A stretch of 64,000 nucleotides of DNA from Planctomycetales bacterium 10988 (lineage in GTDB: Bacteria; Planctomycetota; Planctomycetia; Pirellulales; Pb10988), in NCBI GenBank assembly GCA_009664345.1, contig CP043547.1, positions 4,244,709 to 4,308,708 of the forward strand. Reading direction: 5' to 3'. Positions 54,692 to 64,000 of this stretch are shown piece by piece; within the stretch, counting starts at the first letter, position 1, and every line of letters starts with the position of its first letter. The notes below the pieces were generated by a model. It made no database searches. It was given only the letters and a program-made list of their open reading frames with translations, and was not told where the DNA came from. Made by a program: the position numbers and the translations under genes.

Positions 54692-54743
54692 CCCACTCGA
54701 ATCAAACTTGATCCCGTACTTCATCACCTGCTAGAGAAATCTA

Positions 54744-55907
54744 ATGCCAAAAAGCACTTTTTATTTATTGACGCTTCTTTCGTTACTCTGCTTGGTTCCG
54801 TTTGTTTCCTTTGCCGAGGAAGCAGCTGGCGAAGGCTCGCTACAGCCCTTCTTAGGAAAGCCGAAATTCAAGCAGCAGCGAGTTTTCAAGGATGAACGTT
54901 TCCCCAATATCGTCGTGACGAAAGAAGGAACGCTCGTTGCCAGTTGGGGAAAAGGGCACATTCGCGTGCGTCGCAGTGAGGACGGCGGGAAGACTTGGGG
55001 GAAAGAAATTACCATCGCCGACGAGGGTTTCCATGGCGGAGGAACGACCGTCGACGAAACCACCGGAGACCTTTTGGTCTTTGTCGAAACAGAACATCCC
55101 CCGGCCCCGATCGTGATGTATCGAAGTCAGGATGATGGCAAAACTTGGCAGCCTGAAGAGATCACCATTCACCCCGACAGCAAAGAGAACATGCCTTCGA
55201 TGCACATGAACGAGCATGGAATCACCTTGCAACATGGAAAATATCCAGGGCGTTTGGTGCGAGCGACCCGTTTCTATGGCGAGGAAAATAGCCGCGAACA
55301 GTGGCCCTATCATTACACGAATGCCATGTTTAGCGACGATGGCGGCAAGACTTGGCAAACGAGCGAACCCTTTCCGGAAAATGGGACCGGCGAAGCAGCC
55401 GTCGTCGAATTGTCCGATGGACGCATCTATTACAACTCCCGCGTTCACTGGCAAGAGCGGCCCAACAATACACGACGCCGATCGGCGATGAGCGATGACG
55501 GAGGGGCAAACTGGAAAGATTGGCGGATTGTCGAGGTTCTTCCCGACGGGCATCAACACCGATCTTATGGCTGTATGGGCGGGCTGGTTCGGCTTCCGGT
55601 CGCAGGTCGGGACATTCTGATCTTCAGCAATCTCGATACCCCCAATGCCCAGCGTGAACGGGCAACCGTTTGGGCGAGCTTCGATGGCGGAGAAACTTGG
55701 CCCATCAAACGACTTGTACACAATGGCCCGAGTGCCTATTCTTCGCTGACCGCCGGTCGCCCCGGCACGCCGACGGAAGGCTGGATTTACCTTCATTTCG
55801 AACGCGAGAAGGATGGCGGCTCGAACGTCGCCCGCTTCAACCTCGCTTGGCTGCTTCAAGGCGAGCCGACCGGTGATGGGGAAGTTCCCACCGAACTGCT
55901 CCCTTAA
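54744..55907 (+). CDS. Sialidase-like exported glycosidase with five Asp boxes
   Basis: The 387-residue protein starts with a signal peptide (MPKSTFYLLTLLSLLC). RFPNIVVTKEGTLVASW sits at the place of the FRIP motif, and five Asp boxes follow: SEDGGKTW, SQDDGKTW, SDDGGKTW, SDDGGANW and SFDGGETW. This is a six-bladed propeller of the sialidase superfamily (GH33-like). The R-I-P arginine is moved, so exact sialidase activity is likely but not certain. The gene lies between two sulfatase genes and upstream of nanA-like and NanM/SSS genes, which supports sialic acid release. Confidence 0.87.
   Translation: MPKSTFYLLTLLSLLCLVPFVSFAEEAAGEGSLQPFLGKPKFKQQRVFKDERFPNIVVTKEGTLVASWGKGHIRVRRSEDGGKTWGKEITIADEGFHGGGTTVDETTGDLLVFVETEHPPAPIVMYRSQDDGKTWQPEEITIHPDSKENMPSMHMNEHGITLQHGKYPGRLVRATRFYGEENSREQWPYHYTNAMFSDDGGKTWQTSEPFPENGTGEAAVVELSDGRIYYNSRVHWQERPNNTRRRSAMSDDGGANWKDWRIVEVLPDGHQHRSYGCMGGLVRLPVAGRDILIFSNLDTPNAQRERATVWASFDGGETWPIKRLVHNGPSAYSSLTAGRPGTPTEGWIYLHFEREKDGGSNVARFNLAWLLQGEPTGDGEVPTELLP
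54749..54762. repeat. Dispersed palindrome in signal peptide (AAAAAGCACTTTTT)
   Basis: A perfect 14-base palindrome starts at codon 2-3 of the sialidase gene and encodes Lys-Ser-Thr-Phe. Confidence 0.8.
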
Positions 55908-55922
55908 ATAGAGTATCAATCA

Positions 55923-57509
55923 ATGAACCTTCGTCGCGTGAGTTCTCAATCTTTACGGGAAAAATCGATGCAGCTGCCTGCATGGCATCCATTCGTGTTC
56001 GTCTTCCTTGCCCTCTTCGCTCTGCATTTTCACGCAGAAAACATTGAGGGCGGGGAGCGGTCCGCCTTGCCCAATGATCCGCCGAATGTCCTTTTTCTGG
56101 CTGTGGATGACCTGAACGATTGGGTCGATTGCCTGCAGGGATACCCCGGCACGGTTCACACTCCGAACATCGATCGTTTGGCAAAAGAGGGGGTACTCTT
56201 TACCAATGCACATTGTGTCTCGCCGAAATGTGCCCCTTCACGGGCGGCAATCCTCACCGGCTTGCGACCTTCTTCGACGGGCCTGTATGAGAACAGTCAT
56301 TGGTGGCTGCCGAACCTTCCGCATGTGAAGACGCTGCCGACTTACTTTCGAGAGAACGGTTACCACGTTGTCGGTGCTGGCAAAATCTTTCATCACACGG
56401 CTGGAAATAATCCGCCTAATCAGTGGGATGACTACTTTCGGTTGACCTTTCGCAACGATCCTTGGTTTCGAGGGGTGAAAAAAAATTATCCCTGGTCGGA
56501 GGATGATCCCTACCCGCCAGGCTTTCCTTTCAGCGGAGTGAAGGGGCTCGGACATGAAAACGACTGGGGTTCGTTAGGTATCAAAGAGTCCGAGTACGAC
56601 GACTCTTTGACCGCGAGCTATGCCATTGATTTCCTTAAAAAACCTCAAAGCAATCCGTTCTTTCTGGCCTGTGGAATCTTTCGACCTCATCTACCGTGGT
56701 ACGTACCGCAAAATTATTTTGACCTTTATCCCCTTGAGGAAATCGAATTACCGGTGGTTCGTGAAGATGATTTGGATGACGTCCCGGCGATGGGGCAGAA
56801 GCTGGCCGGCGATCGCCACCGTGACTTGGAGCTAATTCAAAAGTCAGGCAATTGGAAATCGGCTGTCAGGGCGTATCTGGCCAGTATCTCCTACGCGGAT
56901 GCACAACTAGGCAGGGTCTTGGACACGCTGGCCGAATCCCCGCACGCATCGAACACCATCGTCGTTTTGTGGTCCGATCATGGTTGGCACTTGGGCGAAA
57001 AACAACATTGGCACAAGTCCACGCTTTGGGAAGAAGCAACGCGGATTCCGCTGGTGATCTCCGCACCAAATTATTCGACCGGCAGCTGCCCTCGCCCGGT
57101 GAGCTTGATCGATCTCTTCCCGACTCTCCTTGAACTCTGCGGGTTGCAACCGATCGCAGCACATGATGGGACGAGTCTCGTTCCTTTGTTAAAAAATCCC
57201 AAGCGATCATGGGATCGGCCTGCGGTGATTGAGTATCTCTTCAAGAATGCAGCCGTTCGCAGTGAACGATATCGCTATATTCGATACCGAGATGGAAGCG
57301 AAGAACTCTACGACCATCAATCCGATCCCCATGAATGGCAGAATCTGGCGGAGAATTCGGAATATGATTCGATCAAAACAGAGCTAGCGAAGTGGCTTCC
57401 AAAAAATTGGGACTCCGCAGCAAAACCAAAAAGTGCTTTTACTTTTGATCCTAGCTCTTTCACGTGGACAGAGAAATCCTCCGGAAGCAAAATATCAGGA
57501 AGCAAGTAA
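55923..57509 (+). CDS. Sulfatase, third in operon
   Basis: The 528-residue sulfatase has a signal-like helix (FVFVFLALFALHFHA near 24-38), CAPSR near residue 103 and WSDHGWHLGEKQHWHKSTLW. Blocks such as AVDDLNDWVD and GAGKIFHH link it with the first gene at 51738. The last 30 residues, encoded beside a palindrome copy (57428-57440), are variable. It follows the sialidase gene by 15 bases. Confidence 0.9.
   Translation: MNLRRVSSQSLREKSMQLPAWHPFVFVFLALFALHFHAENIEGGERSALPNDPPNVLFLAVDDLNDWVDCLQGYPGTVHTPNIDRLAKEGVLFTNAHCVSPKCAPSRAAILTGLRPSSTGLYENSHWWLPNLPHVKTLPTYFRENGYHVVGAGKIFHHTAGNNPPNQWDDYFRLTFRNDPWFRGVKKNYPWSEDDPYPPGFPFSGVKGLGHENDWGSLGIKESEYDDSLTASYAIDFLKKPQSNPFFLACGIFRPHLPWYVPQNYFDLYPLEEIELPVVREDDLDDVPAMGQKLAGDRHRDLELIQKSGNWKSAVRAYLASISYADAQLGRVLDTLAESPHASNTIVVLWSDHGWHLGEKQHWHKSTLWEEATRIPLVISAPNYSTGSCPRPVSLIDLFPTLLELCGLQPIAAHDGTSLVPLLKNPKRSWDRPAVIEYLFKNAAVRSERYRYIRYRDGSEELYDHQSDPHEWQNLAENSEYDSIKTELAKWLPKNWDSAAKPKSAFTFDPSSFTWTEKSSGSKISGSK
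57428..57440. repeat. Dispersed palindrome in sulfatase C-terminus (AAAAAGTGCTTTT)
   Basis: It encodes Lys-Ser-Ala-Phe in the non-conserved end of the third sulfatase. Confidence 0.7.
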
Positions 57510-57531
57510 CCTATAATCTCACGGAATCCCT

Positions 57532-58965
57532 ATGAAAACCTATCTTCTCCTGTTCAATCTATTCCTCCTCTCCCTCTTTCCTCAATCGGTCGAGGCTGAT
57601 GCATCGCCAGCGAAAACGAAGCTGAATATGGTACTTATCCTCATCGATGACCTCGGCTGGCGTGACTTGGGATGTTATGGAAGCGACTATTATCAGACCC
57701 CGAACATCGATCGGCTGGCGGAAGAAGGGATGCGATTCACCGATGGGTATGCGGCATGCAATGTCTGTTCGCCTACGCGGGCAGCCATCATGACGGGGAA
57801 ATATCCAGCCCGGCTGCTGCTCACTCAGTGGCTTCCCTCCGGTCGATGGAGTGCGACCAAGAACCGAATGCGAGAAGGTCGCTACCTCTCCAACTTACCT
57901 TTGGAAGAAGTGACGATCGCCGAAGCATTGCGAGAGGCCGGCTATCAAACGGCCTTCATGGGTAAGTGGCATCTCGGCACCGCGACCTATTATTTCCCCG
58001 AGCATCAAGGTTTTGACCTCAATATCGCCGGGCGAGATTATGGGGCACCGGGGAGCTACTTCTATCCTTTCGAAGGCAGTTGGAATATCCCGACAACCGG
58101 ACAAAAGCTGCATAAAGAGTCGCCGCTTCCGGGGAAAAAAGGGGATTATCTCATCGATCGTTTGGCAAAAGAGGCATCGAACTACATTCGCACCCATGCC
58201 GAGAAGCCGTTCTTTTTGATGCTCTCCCACTACGCCGTGCATGCTCCACTGCAAGGAAAGCCGGAGATGGTCGACCGCTATGAAAAGGTCAAAAAGAGAA
58301 AGCAGCAAGGCAAGCCCGACTATGCAGCGATGGTCGAAAGCGTCGACGAGAGCGTGGGCCGCGTCATGCAAACGCTCCGCGAAATGAATCTCGAAGACCA
58401 AACAATGGTCATCTTTACCAGTGATAACGGAGGTTTTGCCAAGGCGACAAGCAATACACCGCTACGGGCAAATAAAGGTTCGAACTACGAAGGGGGCTTG
58501 CGTGTGCCGGTGATCATTAAATGGCCAGGGCAAACTTCACCGGGGACCGTTTCACACGAACCCGTGATTAGCACGGATTTTTATCCCACGATTTTGGAAG
58601 CCGTCGGGCAGGAACTTCGACCTTTTCAGCACACAGATGGTGAGAGCCTTGTCCCGATTTTAACCGGCGAAGGGACGTTTCAGCGGGACGCCCTCTTCTG
58701 GCATTATCCCCATTACAATCAACACCCCGAAAGTTTTCCCTCCGGCGTAATTCGTCAAGGGGATTGGAAATTGATCGAGGATTATGAGACGAATCAAGTG
58801 TCGCTCTATCATTTAAAGGAAGACCTCGGGGAGAAAAACAACCTCGCTGAGGAAAAACCGGAGAAGACAGCAGAGCTTTTCAAGAAGCTCCAAGCATGGC
58901 GAAGCGAAGTCGGTGCCGAGCCGATGCGTCTGAATCCACAATATATGGACAAGAAAACCAAGTAG
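57532..58965 (+). CDS. Sulfatase, fourth in operon (arylsulfatase type)
   Basis: The 477-residue sulfatase has a signal peptide (residues 1-22), CSPTR near residue 79, IDDLGWRDLGCYGSDYY, GKWHLG and TSDNGGFAKAT. These place it with arylsulfatase-A-type enzymes, a different subfamily from the other three. Different specificities along one glycan are therefore likely. It is 22 bases after the third sulfatase. Confidence 0.93.
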   Translation: MKTYLLLFNLFLLSLFPQSVEADASPAKTKLNMVLILIDDLGWRDLGCYGSDYYQTPNIDRLAEEGMRFTDGYAACNVCSPTRAAIMTGKYPARLLLTQWLPSGRWSATKNRMREGRYLSNLPLEEVTIAEALREAGYQTAFMGKWHLGTATYYFPEHQGFDLNIAGRDYGAPGSYFYPFEGSWNIPTTGQKLHKESPLPGKKGDYLIDRLAKEASNYIRTHAEKPFFLMLSHYAVHAPLQGKPEMVDRYEKVKKRKQQGKPDYAAMVESVDESVGRVMQTLREMNLEDQTMVIFTSDNGGFAKATSNTPLRANKGSNYEGGLRVPVIIKWPGQTSPGTVSHEPVISTDFYPTILEAVGQELRPFQHTDGESLVPILTGEGTFQRDALFWHYPHYNQHPESFPSGVIRQGDWKLIEDYETNQVSLYHLKEDLGEKNNLAEEKPEKTAELFKKLQAWRSEVGAEPMRLNPQYMDKKTK

Positions 58966-58974
58966 ATAAAACTC

Positions 58975-58987
58975 AAAAAGCGATTTT
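58975..58987. repeat. Dispersed palindrome copy (AAAAAGCGATTTT)
   Basis: It lies ten bases after the sulfatase stop and pairs with the next copy 13 bases on, as at 22820. Confidence 0.6.
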
Positions 58988-58999
58988 CATTTTATCTCT

Positions 59000-59014
59000 A
59001 AAAAGTACTTTTAG
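59000..59014. repeat. Dispersed palindrome copy (AAAAAGTACTTTTAG)
   Basis: The copy ends 11 bases before the ATG of the aldolase gene and fills its ribosome-site region. Confidence 0.75.
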
Positions 59015-59025
59015 TGTTGAAGACC

Positions 59026-59964
59026 ATGAAGCAACTTTCACTCGATGGACTCATTGCAGCGACCTTTACCCCGTTTCATAAAGATGGCTCACTTCATCTC
59101 GAAGCCATTCCCTCCTTGGTAGAACATTTAATCTCCGAGGGAGTAAGCGGCCTTTACGTCCTGGGAAGTACCGGCGAAGGCTTGTCCTTGACCCAGGACG
59201 AACGCTTCCAAGTCGCGGAAGCCTATGTGAAGGCAGCGGCCAAGCGAATCCCCGTCCTGATTCATGTCGGTTCCGAGTGCCTTTCACAAGCACGCTCGCT
59301 CGCCATTCATGCCGCCATCATCGAAGCGGACGGGATTTCCGCAGTTTCGCCAGTGTATTTCAAGCCCAATTCGCTGACAACGTTGGTGCGATCCATGGCC
59401 GAAATCGCCGCTGGAGCTCCAAAACTTCCTTTTTATTATTATCATATTCCTGCAATTACCGGGGTCTCGGTGAACTTGATCGAGTTTCTGCAACGCGGGG
59501 CGGAGCAAATCCCGACCCTCCAGGGAATCAAGTTTACCTCGCCGAACGTGCATGAATTCCAAAGTTGTTTAGAGTTTGCCGGCGATCGCTATGACATTTT
59601 GTGGGGTCTCGATGAGATGCTGCTGAGCGGTTTAACCGCTGGGGCCAAGGCCGCTGTCGGAAGCACTTATAACTATGCGGCCCCGATTTATCAGCGGCTC
59701 CTCGCCGCCTTCGAAAAGGGTGACCTCGCCGCCGCTCGACATTTTCAATCGCAATCGCAGGCAGTGGTTCGCACTTTCGTTCCCTTTGGGCCGCGTGCCG
59801 CACAAAAAGCAATCATGGCGATGATCGATCAAGATTGCGGCCCCTCCCGTTTGCCGATCGCTTCACTCACCGCAAGCCAATCCCTGGCCTTACGCAAAGA
59901 ACTGGAAGTCATCGGCTTTTTTGATTGGGTTCAAGAGCGATCCAGACGGGTTACAAATCTTTGA
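59026..59964 (+). CDS. nanA: N-acetylneuraminate lyase-like aldolase (DapA family)
   Basis: The 312-residue enzyme of the DHDPS/NAL family has GSTGEG at 47-52, the catalytic Tyr in FYYYHIP near 137-140 and the Schiff-base Lys in GIKFTS near 165. The spacing and the Y-Y-H-I-P variant fit N-acetylneuraminate lyase better than DapA, and the context of a sialidase and a NanM domain agrees. It splits sialic acid to ManNAc and pyruvate. The ATG at 59026 is chosen; the GTG at 59014 overlaps a palindrome. No nanE or nanK is near. Confidence 0.85.
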   Translation: MKQLSLDGLIAATFTPFHKDGSLHLEAIPSLVEHLISEGVSGLYVLGSTGEGLSLTQDERFQVAEAYVKAAAKRIPVLIHVGSECLSQARSLAIHAAIIEADGISAVSPVYFKPNSLTTLVRSMAEIAAGAPKLPFYYYHIPAITGVSVNLIEFLQRGAEQIPTLQGIKFTSPNVHEFQSCLEFAGDRYDILWGLDEMLLSGLTAGAKAAVGSTYNYAAPIYQRLLAAFEKGDLAAARHFQSQSQAVVRTFVPFGPRAAQKAIMAMIDQDCGPSRLPIASLTASQSLALRKELEVIGFFDWVQERSRRVTNL

Positions 59965-59990
59965 GGCTCGGTAAAGGAAGCGAACGATCT

Positions 59991-62615
59991 ATGCAAACTC
60001 GTGTGATACCCTCCCTCTTCGTGTCTATCTTCTTCGCCAGTTGCCTTTCCAATGGAGCAACGAACTGCTTCGGTCAAAGTGATGCTGGGGAGAAGACTCG
60101 GATGCAGAGCGTTCTGGATTGGGAACAACTGCCAGCCTTGCCAAATGAGTTGGGCGTCGCTGGCCCGTTTGTGGGAGTTCATCATGGAGCCCTACTCGTG
60201 GCCGGCGGAGCAAACTTCCAAAAGCCGGTTTGGGAGAGTGACAAAGAATGGCACAAGGAGATTTATGTCCTCAACAAGACGGAAACGGGCTACAAGTGGC
60301 AATCGGGAGGCCAATTGCCACGGCCGATCGCCTACGGTGCGGCGGTTTCTACGCCGGAGGGAATTATCTGCTTGGGAGGAAATGACAGTGAGCAAACCTT
60401 TCAGGAAGCCTTCCTATTGCAATGGAATCCTATCAACAGCCGCGTTGAGGTCTCTGATTTTCCGGCACTTCCCCAGCCTTGTGCTTATGGGCAAGCGGTG
60501 CTCGTTGGAACGAGGATTTATCTAGCAGGAGGGCAATCCGGCAGTAATCTTCAGTCGGCCATGAAAAATTTTTGGACCATCGACCTCTCCCAAAGTGAAG
60601 ACCCGGCAAGGTTCGTCTGGCGAGAACTCCCACCTTGGCCGGGTCCCGCGAGGGCGTTTAATATTACCGCCCAACAACATAACGGTTATGAAGACTGTAT
60701 CTACGTGATCAGTGGTCGGCATGAAGATGATTCCGAAATCCGCTTTTTGAAAGACGTTTGGGAATTTAATCCAAAAACTAATTTTTGGAAGAAGCGAGCA
60801 GATGCCCCCCGTTGTGTCATGGCGGGAACAGGGATTGGCCTTGGACAAAGCCACCTCTTTATTTTCGGCGGAGCGGACGGCTCGCTGTTTGCCAAAGCTG
60901 ACGATCTGAAGGATGAGCATCCCGGCTTTCCCAAGGAGGCATTGGCCTTCCACACGATCACGAACACCTGGACGACTGCTGGCACCATGCCCATCAACCA
61001 AGTGACAACGATTCCGGTGAAGTGGGAGGACAAGGTCATTTTAGCGAGTGGCGAGATTCGGCCTCGCGTACGGACCCCGCAAGTCTGGAGCGTGGAGCCC
61101 GTTGCCGAGCAGCATGGCTTCGGCCTGATCAATTACGGCGTCTTGTTTGGATATCTGCTCGCCATGTTGGGTATTGGCTTTTATTTCGCTTTGAAGAACA
61201 AAACCACTGACGACTATTTTCGCGGCGGGAAACATCTCCCCTGGTGGGCGGCGGGGTGTAGTATTTTCGCCACGATGCTTAGCTCGTTGACCTTTACGGG
61301 GATTCCGTCCAAAGCATTCGCTCAAGACTGGGTCTATGCCGTGGGGAATTTTATGATTCCGGTTGTCGCCTTCATCGGGGTTTATGTAGCGTTGCCTTTT
61401 TATCGACGGATCGATGCGACGAGTGCCTATGAATATCTCGAACATCGTTTTAGTCGAGGGGTACGGCTTTTCGGCAGCGCAAGCTTTACCCTCTTTCACC
61501 TCTTTCGAATGGCCGTGGTGATGTCACTCACCGGCTTGGCGCTGGCCGTGGCAACGCCGCTGACTCCGGTACATTCTGTCTTATTAATCGGTGTGCTCAG
61601 TATTATCTATTGCACCATTGGTGGGATCGAAGCGGTGATCTGGACGGATACCATTCAAACCGTGGTCCTGCTCGGCGGGGCAACGCTGGCGTTGACTCTT
61701 TTGATCCTAGGAACCGAAGAAGGTTGGCTCGGCACCGTGCAGGCCGCGACCACCGCGGAGAAATTTCGGCTGGCGAATTTTCACCTAGACCCCACCAGCA
61801 TGCAGTTGGCGTTGTGGGTGGTCGTTCTCGGAGCGATCGGCCAGAACATTTCTTCCTACACTGCCGATCAAGCCGTCGTGCAACGGTACATGACCACCCC
61901 CGATCAACGCCTGGCCGCTTGTTCCATCTGGACAAATGCCATTCTCACGATTCCGGCCACGCTGCTCTTCTTCGGGATAGGAACGGCACTCTTTACTTTT
62001 TATCGATCACATCCAGAGCGACTTGATCCCACTATCACGACGGACCAAATCTTCCCCCTCTTTATTGCGAATGAAATGCCGATCGGAATCGCCGGGCTGA
62101 TCGTGGCGGGGGTCTTTTCGGCAGCCCAATCAACGGTCTCAACAAGTATGAACTCGACGGCAACGACGATCGTGACCGACTTTCTCCGGCCATTTGAAAT
62201 GGCGAAAAGCGAACGGTGGTATCTGCGAGCGGCTCAAGGAATCACGTTCGCGATGGGCGTCCTCGGCACGCTCCTTGGCTTGATCTTCGTCGATCCAGCC
62301 ATCAAATCGCTTTTTGATACCTTTATTAAAGTCATCGGTCTCTTCATGGGGGTTCTCGGCGGGCTATTCGTTTTGGGAGTCATGACCCAGCGGGCGAATG
62401 CCTTCGGGGCGATGATCGGGGCACTCGTCGGAGCCGCGTCGATGTTCGTACTTTGGAAATTTACAGCTATCAACGGTTATTTGTATACGGCGTGCGGAAT
62501 CACGACCTGCTTTCTGGCGGGGTACTTCGCAAGTTTTCTCGCCCCGCAGACTCAACAAAACCTGGACGGCCTGACCCTCTATACCCTTTCGAATGCGGCA
62601 AAATCAAACGACTAG
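59991..62615 (+). CDS. NanM-like kelch domain fused to SSS sialic acid symporter
   Basis: The 874-residue protein starts with a signal sequence. Residues about 35-370 form a kelch propeller ([34 protein letters not shown]) like the sialic acid mutarotase/epimerase NanM. From about 375 comes a sodium:solute symporter with some 13 helices ([33 protein letters not shown]). The propeller would face outside and could convert the released sugar to the anomer carried. It starts 26 bases after the aldolase gene. Fusion of the two functions is unusual. Confidence 0.9.
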   Translation: MQTRVIPSLFVSIFFASCLSNGATNCFGQSDAGEKTRMQSVLDWEQLPALPNELGVAGPFVGVHHGALLVAGGANFQKPVWESDKEWHKEIYVLNKTETGYKWQSGGQLPRPIAYGAAVSTPEGIICLGGNDSEQTFQEAFLLQWNPINSRVEVSDFPALPQPCAYGQAVLVGTRIYLAGGQSGSNLQSAMKNFWTIDLSQSEDPARFVWRELPPWPGPARAFNITAQQHNGYEDCIYVISGRHEDDSEIRFLKDVWEFNPKTNFWKKRADAPRCVMAGTGIGLGQSHLFIFGGADGSLFAKADDLKDEHPGFPKEALAFHTITNTWTTAGTMPINQVTTIPVKWEDKVILASGEIRPRVRTPQVWSVEPVAEQHGFGLINYGVLFGYLLAMLGIGFYFALKNKTTDDYFRGGKHLPWWAAGCSIFATMLSSLTFTGIPSKAFAQDWVYAVGNFMIPVVAFIGVYVALPFYRRIDATSAYEYLEHRFSRGVRLFGSASFTLFHLFRMAVVMSLTGLALAVATPLTPVHSVLLIGVLSIIYCTIGGIEAVIWTDTIQTVVLLGGATLALTLLILGTEEGWLGTVQAATTAEKFRLANFHLDPTSMQLALWVVVLGAIGQNISSYTADQAVVQRYMTTPDQRLAACSIWTNAILTIPATLLFFGIGTALFTFYRSHPERLDPTITTDQIFPLFIANEMPIGIAGLIVAGVFSAAQSTVSTSMNSTATTIVTDFLRPFEMAKSERWYLRAAQGITFAMGVLGTLLGLIFVDPAIKSLFDTFIKVIGLFMGVLGGLFVLGVMTQRANAFGAMIGALVGAASMFVLWKFTAINGYLYTACGITTCFLAGYFASFLAPQTQQNLDGLTLYTLSNAAKSND

Positions 62616-62909
62616 GCCGATTATTCCAGCCTTTACCCCTTCCTATCTCACCCCGCCTCCTCAGAAAATCTCCGGCAAAGTAAACCATTTTTTCTTCTCA
62701 ACCGTAGAAGTATTGGGCTTTTGTGTTTCATGCACCAAACGGTTCGAGTTACAAAACTTGCCCTGCGACGCATTGACGAAATAATCTGACAGGCTTTTCT
62801 CACTAGATTTCTAGTCAAAACTTTGTAGATAGAAGGTAGGCACCCCGCCCTTGGTGTTTCTTCTGCGGGTCTTTTTCCTACACGAATATCTCCTTACGAG
62901 GACAATCGA

Positions 62910-64000
62910 ATGTTTTTTATCACGGGCAAGGTCATTCGCATGGCGTTGTTTCTAGTGTGTTTGATCGCGACGTTGGCGTGGCTGGTGGCTGGCTTGCCTT
63001 TAACGGATGCGGTGGTGGATAACCGTCCGCCTTCGGCAACGACCGAGTTGAACGAAATTACCGAAGAACTGATGCGAGAGGACCCGGAAGCCGCCGCGAC
63101 GATCACACGACTTCGCGAGAACCGGGAAGTTCGCGAGTTGGCTCTAGCGAGTGCAGTCCATGAATCGAAGACAAGAGGAGGGCTGCCGGCGGTACGAAGC
63201 CTCTTGAAAGAATCGACTCCTTTGCAGCCACTACCCGGAGAAATACGCTTGGCGATGCTGGCAACCGATCCGCAAAAACTTCCTTCGGCAGCGTATCGCG
63301 ACCGCTTTTTGTCGGCTCATGGCACGGCGGTCCAAGTTTTGCAAACAAGTGGCAACCCTGCTCATACCCAGGCGTATCTCGATCAGCTCGAACTCCTGGC
63401 CCACAGCGATGATCGATGGCAGTCGGTTTACGATGATTCGTTCTCGCTGGTGGTGGCCGAGGTGGTCGACGACCCGAGCCTTTGGGATTATTATCTGCAA
63501 GAGAAAGAGGAGGGCTGGATCGAAGAGGCCCTCACTCAGGCCGTCGTTATGGCCGAAGGCGACCCGAATCCCGATTCCCAAGAGGAGATCATTGCCGATT
63601 TTCTGCAGGTCGCCCAAGAGTACCACCCTTATTTCAAACAGGCTCTCATGGAACACGGATTCGATGGGAACCTCTTTTTTCTCTTCAATCAATACGGCAA
63701 TGTGATCGAAATTGCCATCACCAAACATGCCTTGCCAATCGATGAAGTGCTGGAGGTGATCTTCGCCAATACCGATTATTTCGAGGAAAAACAGGCGGAA
63801 CAGAGTGAAACCGAACTGGCGGCGACCCTGGCTTATCTCCGCAATCACAAGCCGTCCGTCTGGCAAGAGGCCCGTTACTCCGCTTTGACACTACGACTGC
63901 ATGACGAGGTTCCCCAGTATGCCGAAGAGATTTTCATTCAGTATCCGCAAGAGGACCTCGCCGCATTTCTCTACGCAGGCTACGAAGACGAGATCGTGAA
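62910..64000 (+). CDS. Membrane-anchored hypothetical protein, 3' end cut off
   Basis: The frame is open to the end of the window (at least 363 codons). The start has one hydrophobic helix (IRMALFLVCLIATLAWLVAG) and the rest is acidic, helical and probably outside the cytoplasm. A GAGGA lies before the ATG. I know no family; such long acidic anchored proteins are common in planctomycetes. It is separated from the NanM/SSS gene by about 295 bases in which I see nothing else. Confidence 0.65.
   Translation, partial: MFFITGKVIRMALFLVCLIATLAWLVAGLPLTDAVVDNRPPSATTELNEITEELMREDPEAAATITRLRENREVRELALASAVHESKTRGGLPAVRSLLKESTPLQPLPGEIRLAMLATDPQKLPSAAYRDRFLSAHGTAVQVLQTSGNPAHTQAYLDQLELLAHSDDRWQSVYDDSFSLVVAEVVDDPSLWDYYLQEKEEGWIEEALTQAVVMAEGDPNPDSQEEIIADFLQVAQEYHPYFKQALMEHGFDGNLFFLFNQYGNVIEIAITKHALPIDEVLEVIFANTDYFEEKQAEQSETELAATLAYLRNHKPSVWQEARYSALTLRLHDEVPQYAEEIFIQYPQEDLAAFLYAGYEDEIV

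Noticed and set aside
60771-60788. CCAAAAACTAATTTTTGG in the NanM domain
   Set aside because: Its centre differs from the GTRC consensus and it codes for an ordinary kelch segment.

Overview
The window looks like chromosomal DNA of a planctomycete, most probably of the order Pirellulales. This is an inference from gene content: a DUF1592/DUF1552 pair with a cytochrome-type CxxCH domain, five secreted sulfatases, a membrane Ser/Thr kinase, an MglA-like GTPase with a long acidic tail, and many lineage-typical hypothetical proteins. Base composition is moderate, with AT-rich islands near 3.2-4.7, 14.8-16.3, 22.8-23.2, 25.2-25.9, 31.6-33.1 and 48.1-50.3 kb.

Layout. 0-5 kb: an FG-GAP lipoprotein (5' end cut off) convergent with metG, with an imperfect inverted-repeat element between them. 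5.4-13.4 kb: a thioredoxin-trypsin fusion, a DUF4416 protein, an APC amino acid permease, an EboD/AroB-like sugar phosphate cyclase, a DUF7710 protein and murJ. 13.5-20 kb: small accessory genes (DUF4385, a ZIP-like membrane protein, AlkB-like, SMI1/KNR4, GNAT, DUF4166, SRPBCC-DoxX, FkbM). 20.6-29 kb: a dicarboxylate symporter fused to a solute-binding domain, a sulfatase with a pVHL-like tail, a Spy-like secreted protein and modABC. 29.6-41 kb: Ser/Thr kinase, an endonuclease/exonuclease/phosphatase gene pair, PTS enzyme I, a P1B-4 metal ATPase, MglA-like GTPase, rpiB and ArsR. 41.5-48 kb: DUF1592/DUF1552 genes, a decayed IS5-like element and a methyltransferase. 48-50.3 kb: a hypothetical protein and a transglutaminase. 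50.4-62.6 kb: an AraC/XylR regulator divergent from a tight seven-gene operon of four sulfatases, a sialidase-like protein, an N-acetylneuraminate-lyase-like aldolase and a NanM-kelch/SSS symporter fusion. The window ends in a truncated membrane-anchored protein.

Two things stand out. First, the 51.7-62.6 kb operon reads as one pathway: desulfation, release of sialic acid, anomer or epimer conversion, uptake and aldol cleavage. This suggests use of sulfated sialoglycans. Second, a short palindrome, AAAAAGTRCTTTTT with close variants, occurs about 22 times. It sits mostly at gene borders, sometimes overlaps start or stop codons, and encodes parts of some N-termini. It is not explained by any gene; one pair forms a terminator-like hairpin. 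No tRNA, rRNA or CRISPR array was seen.
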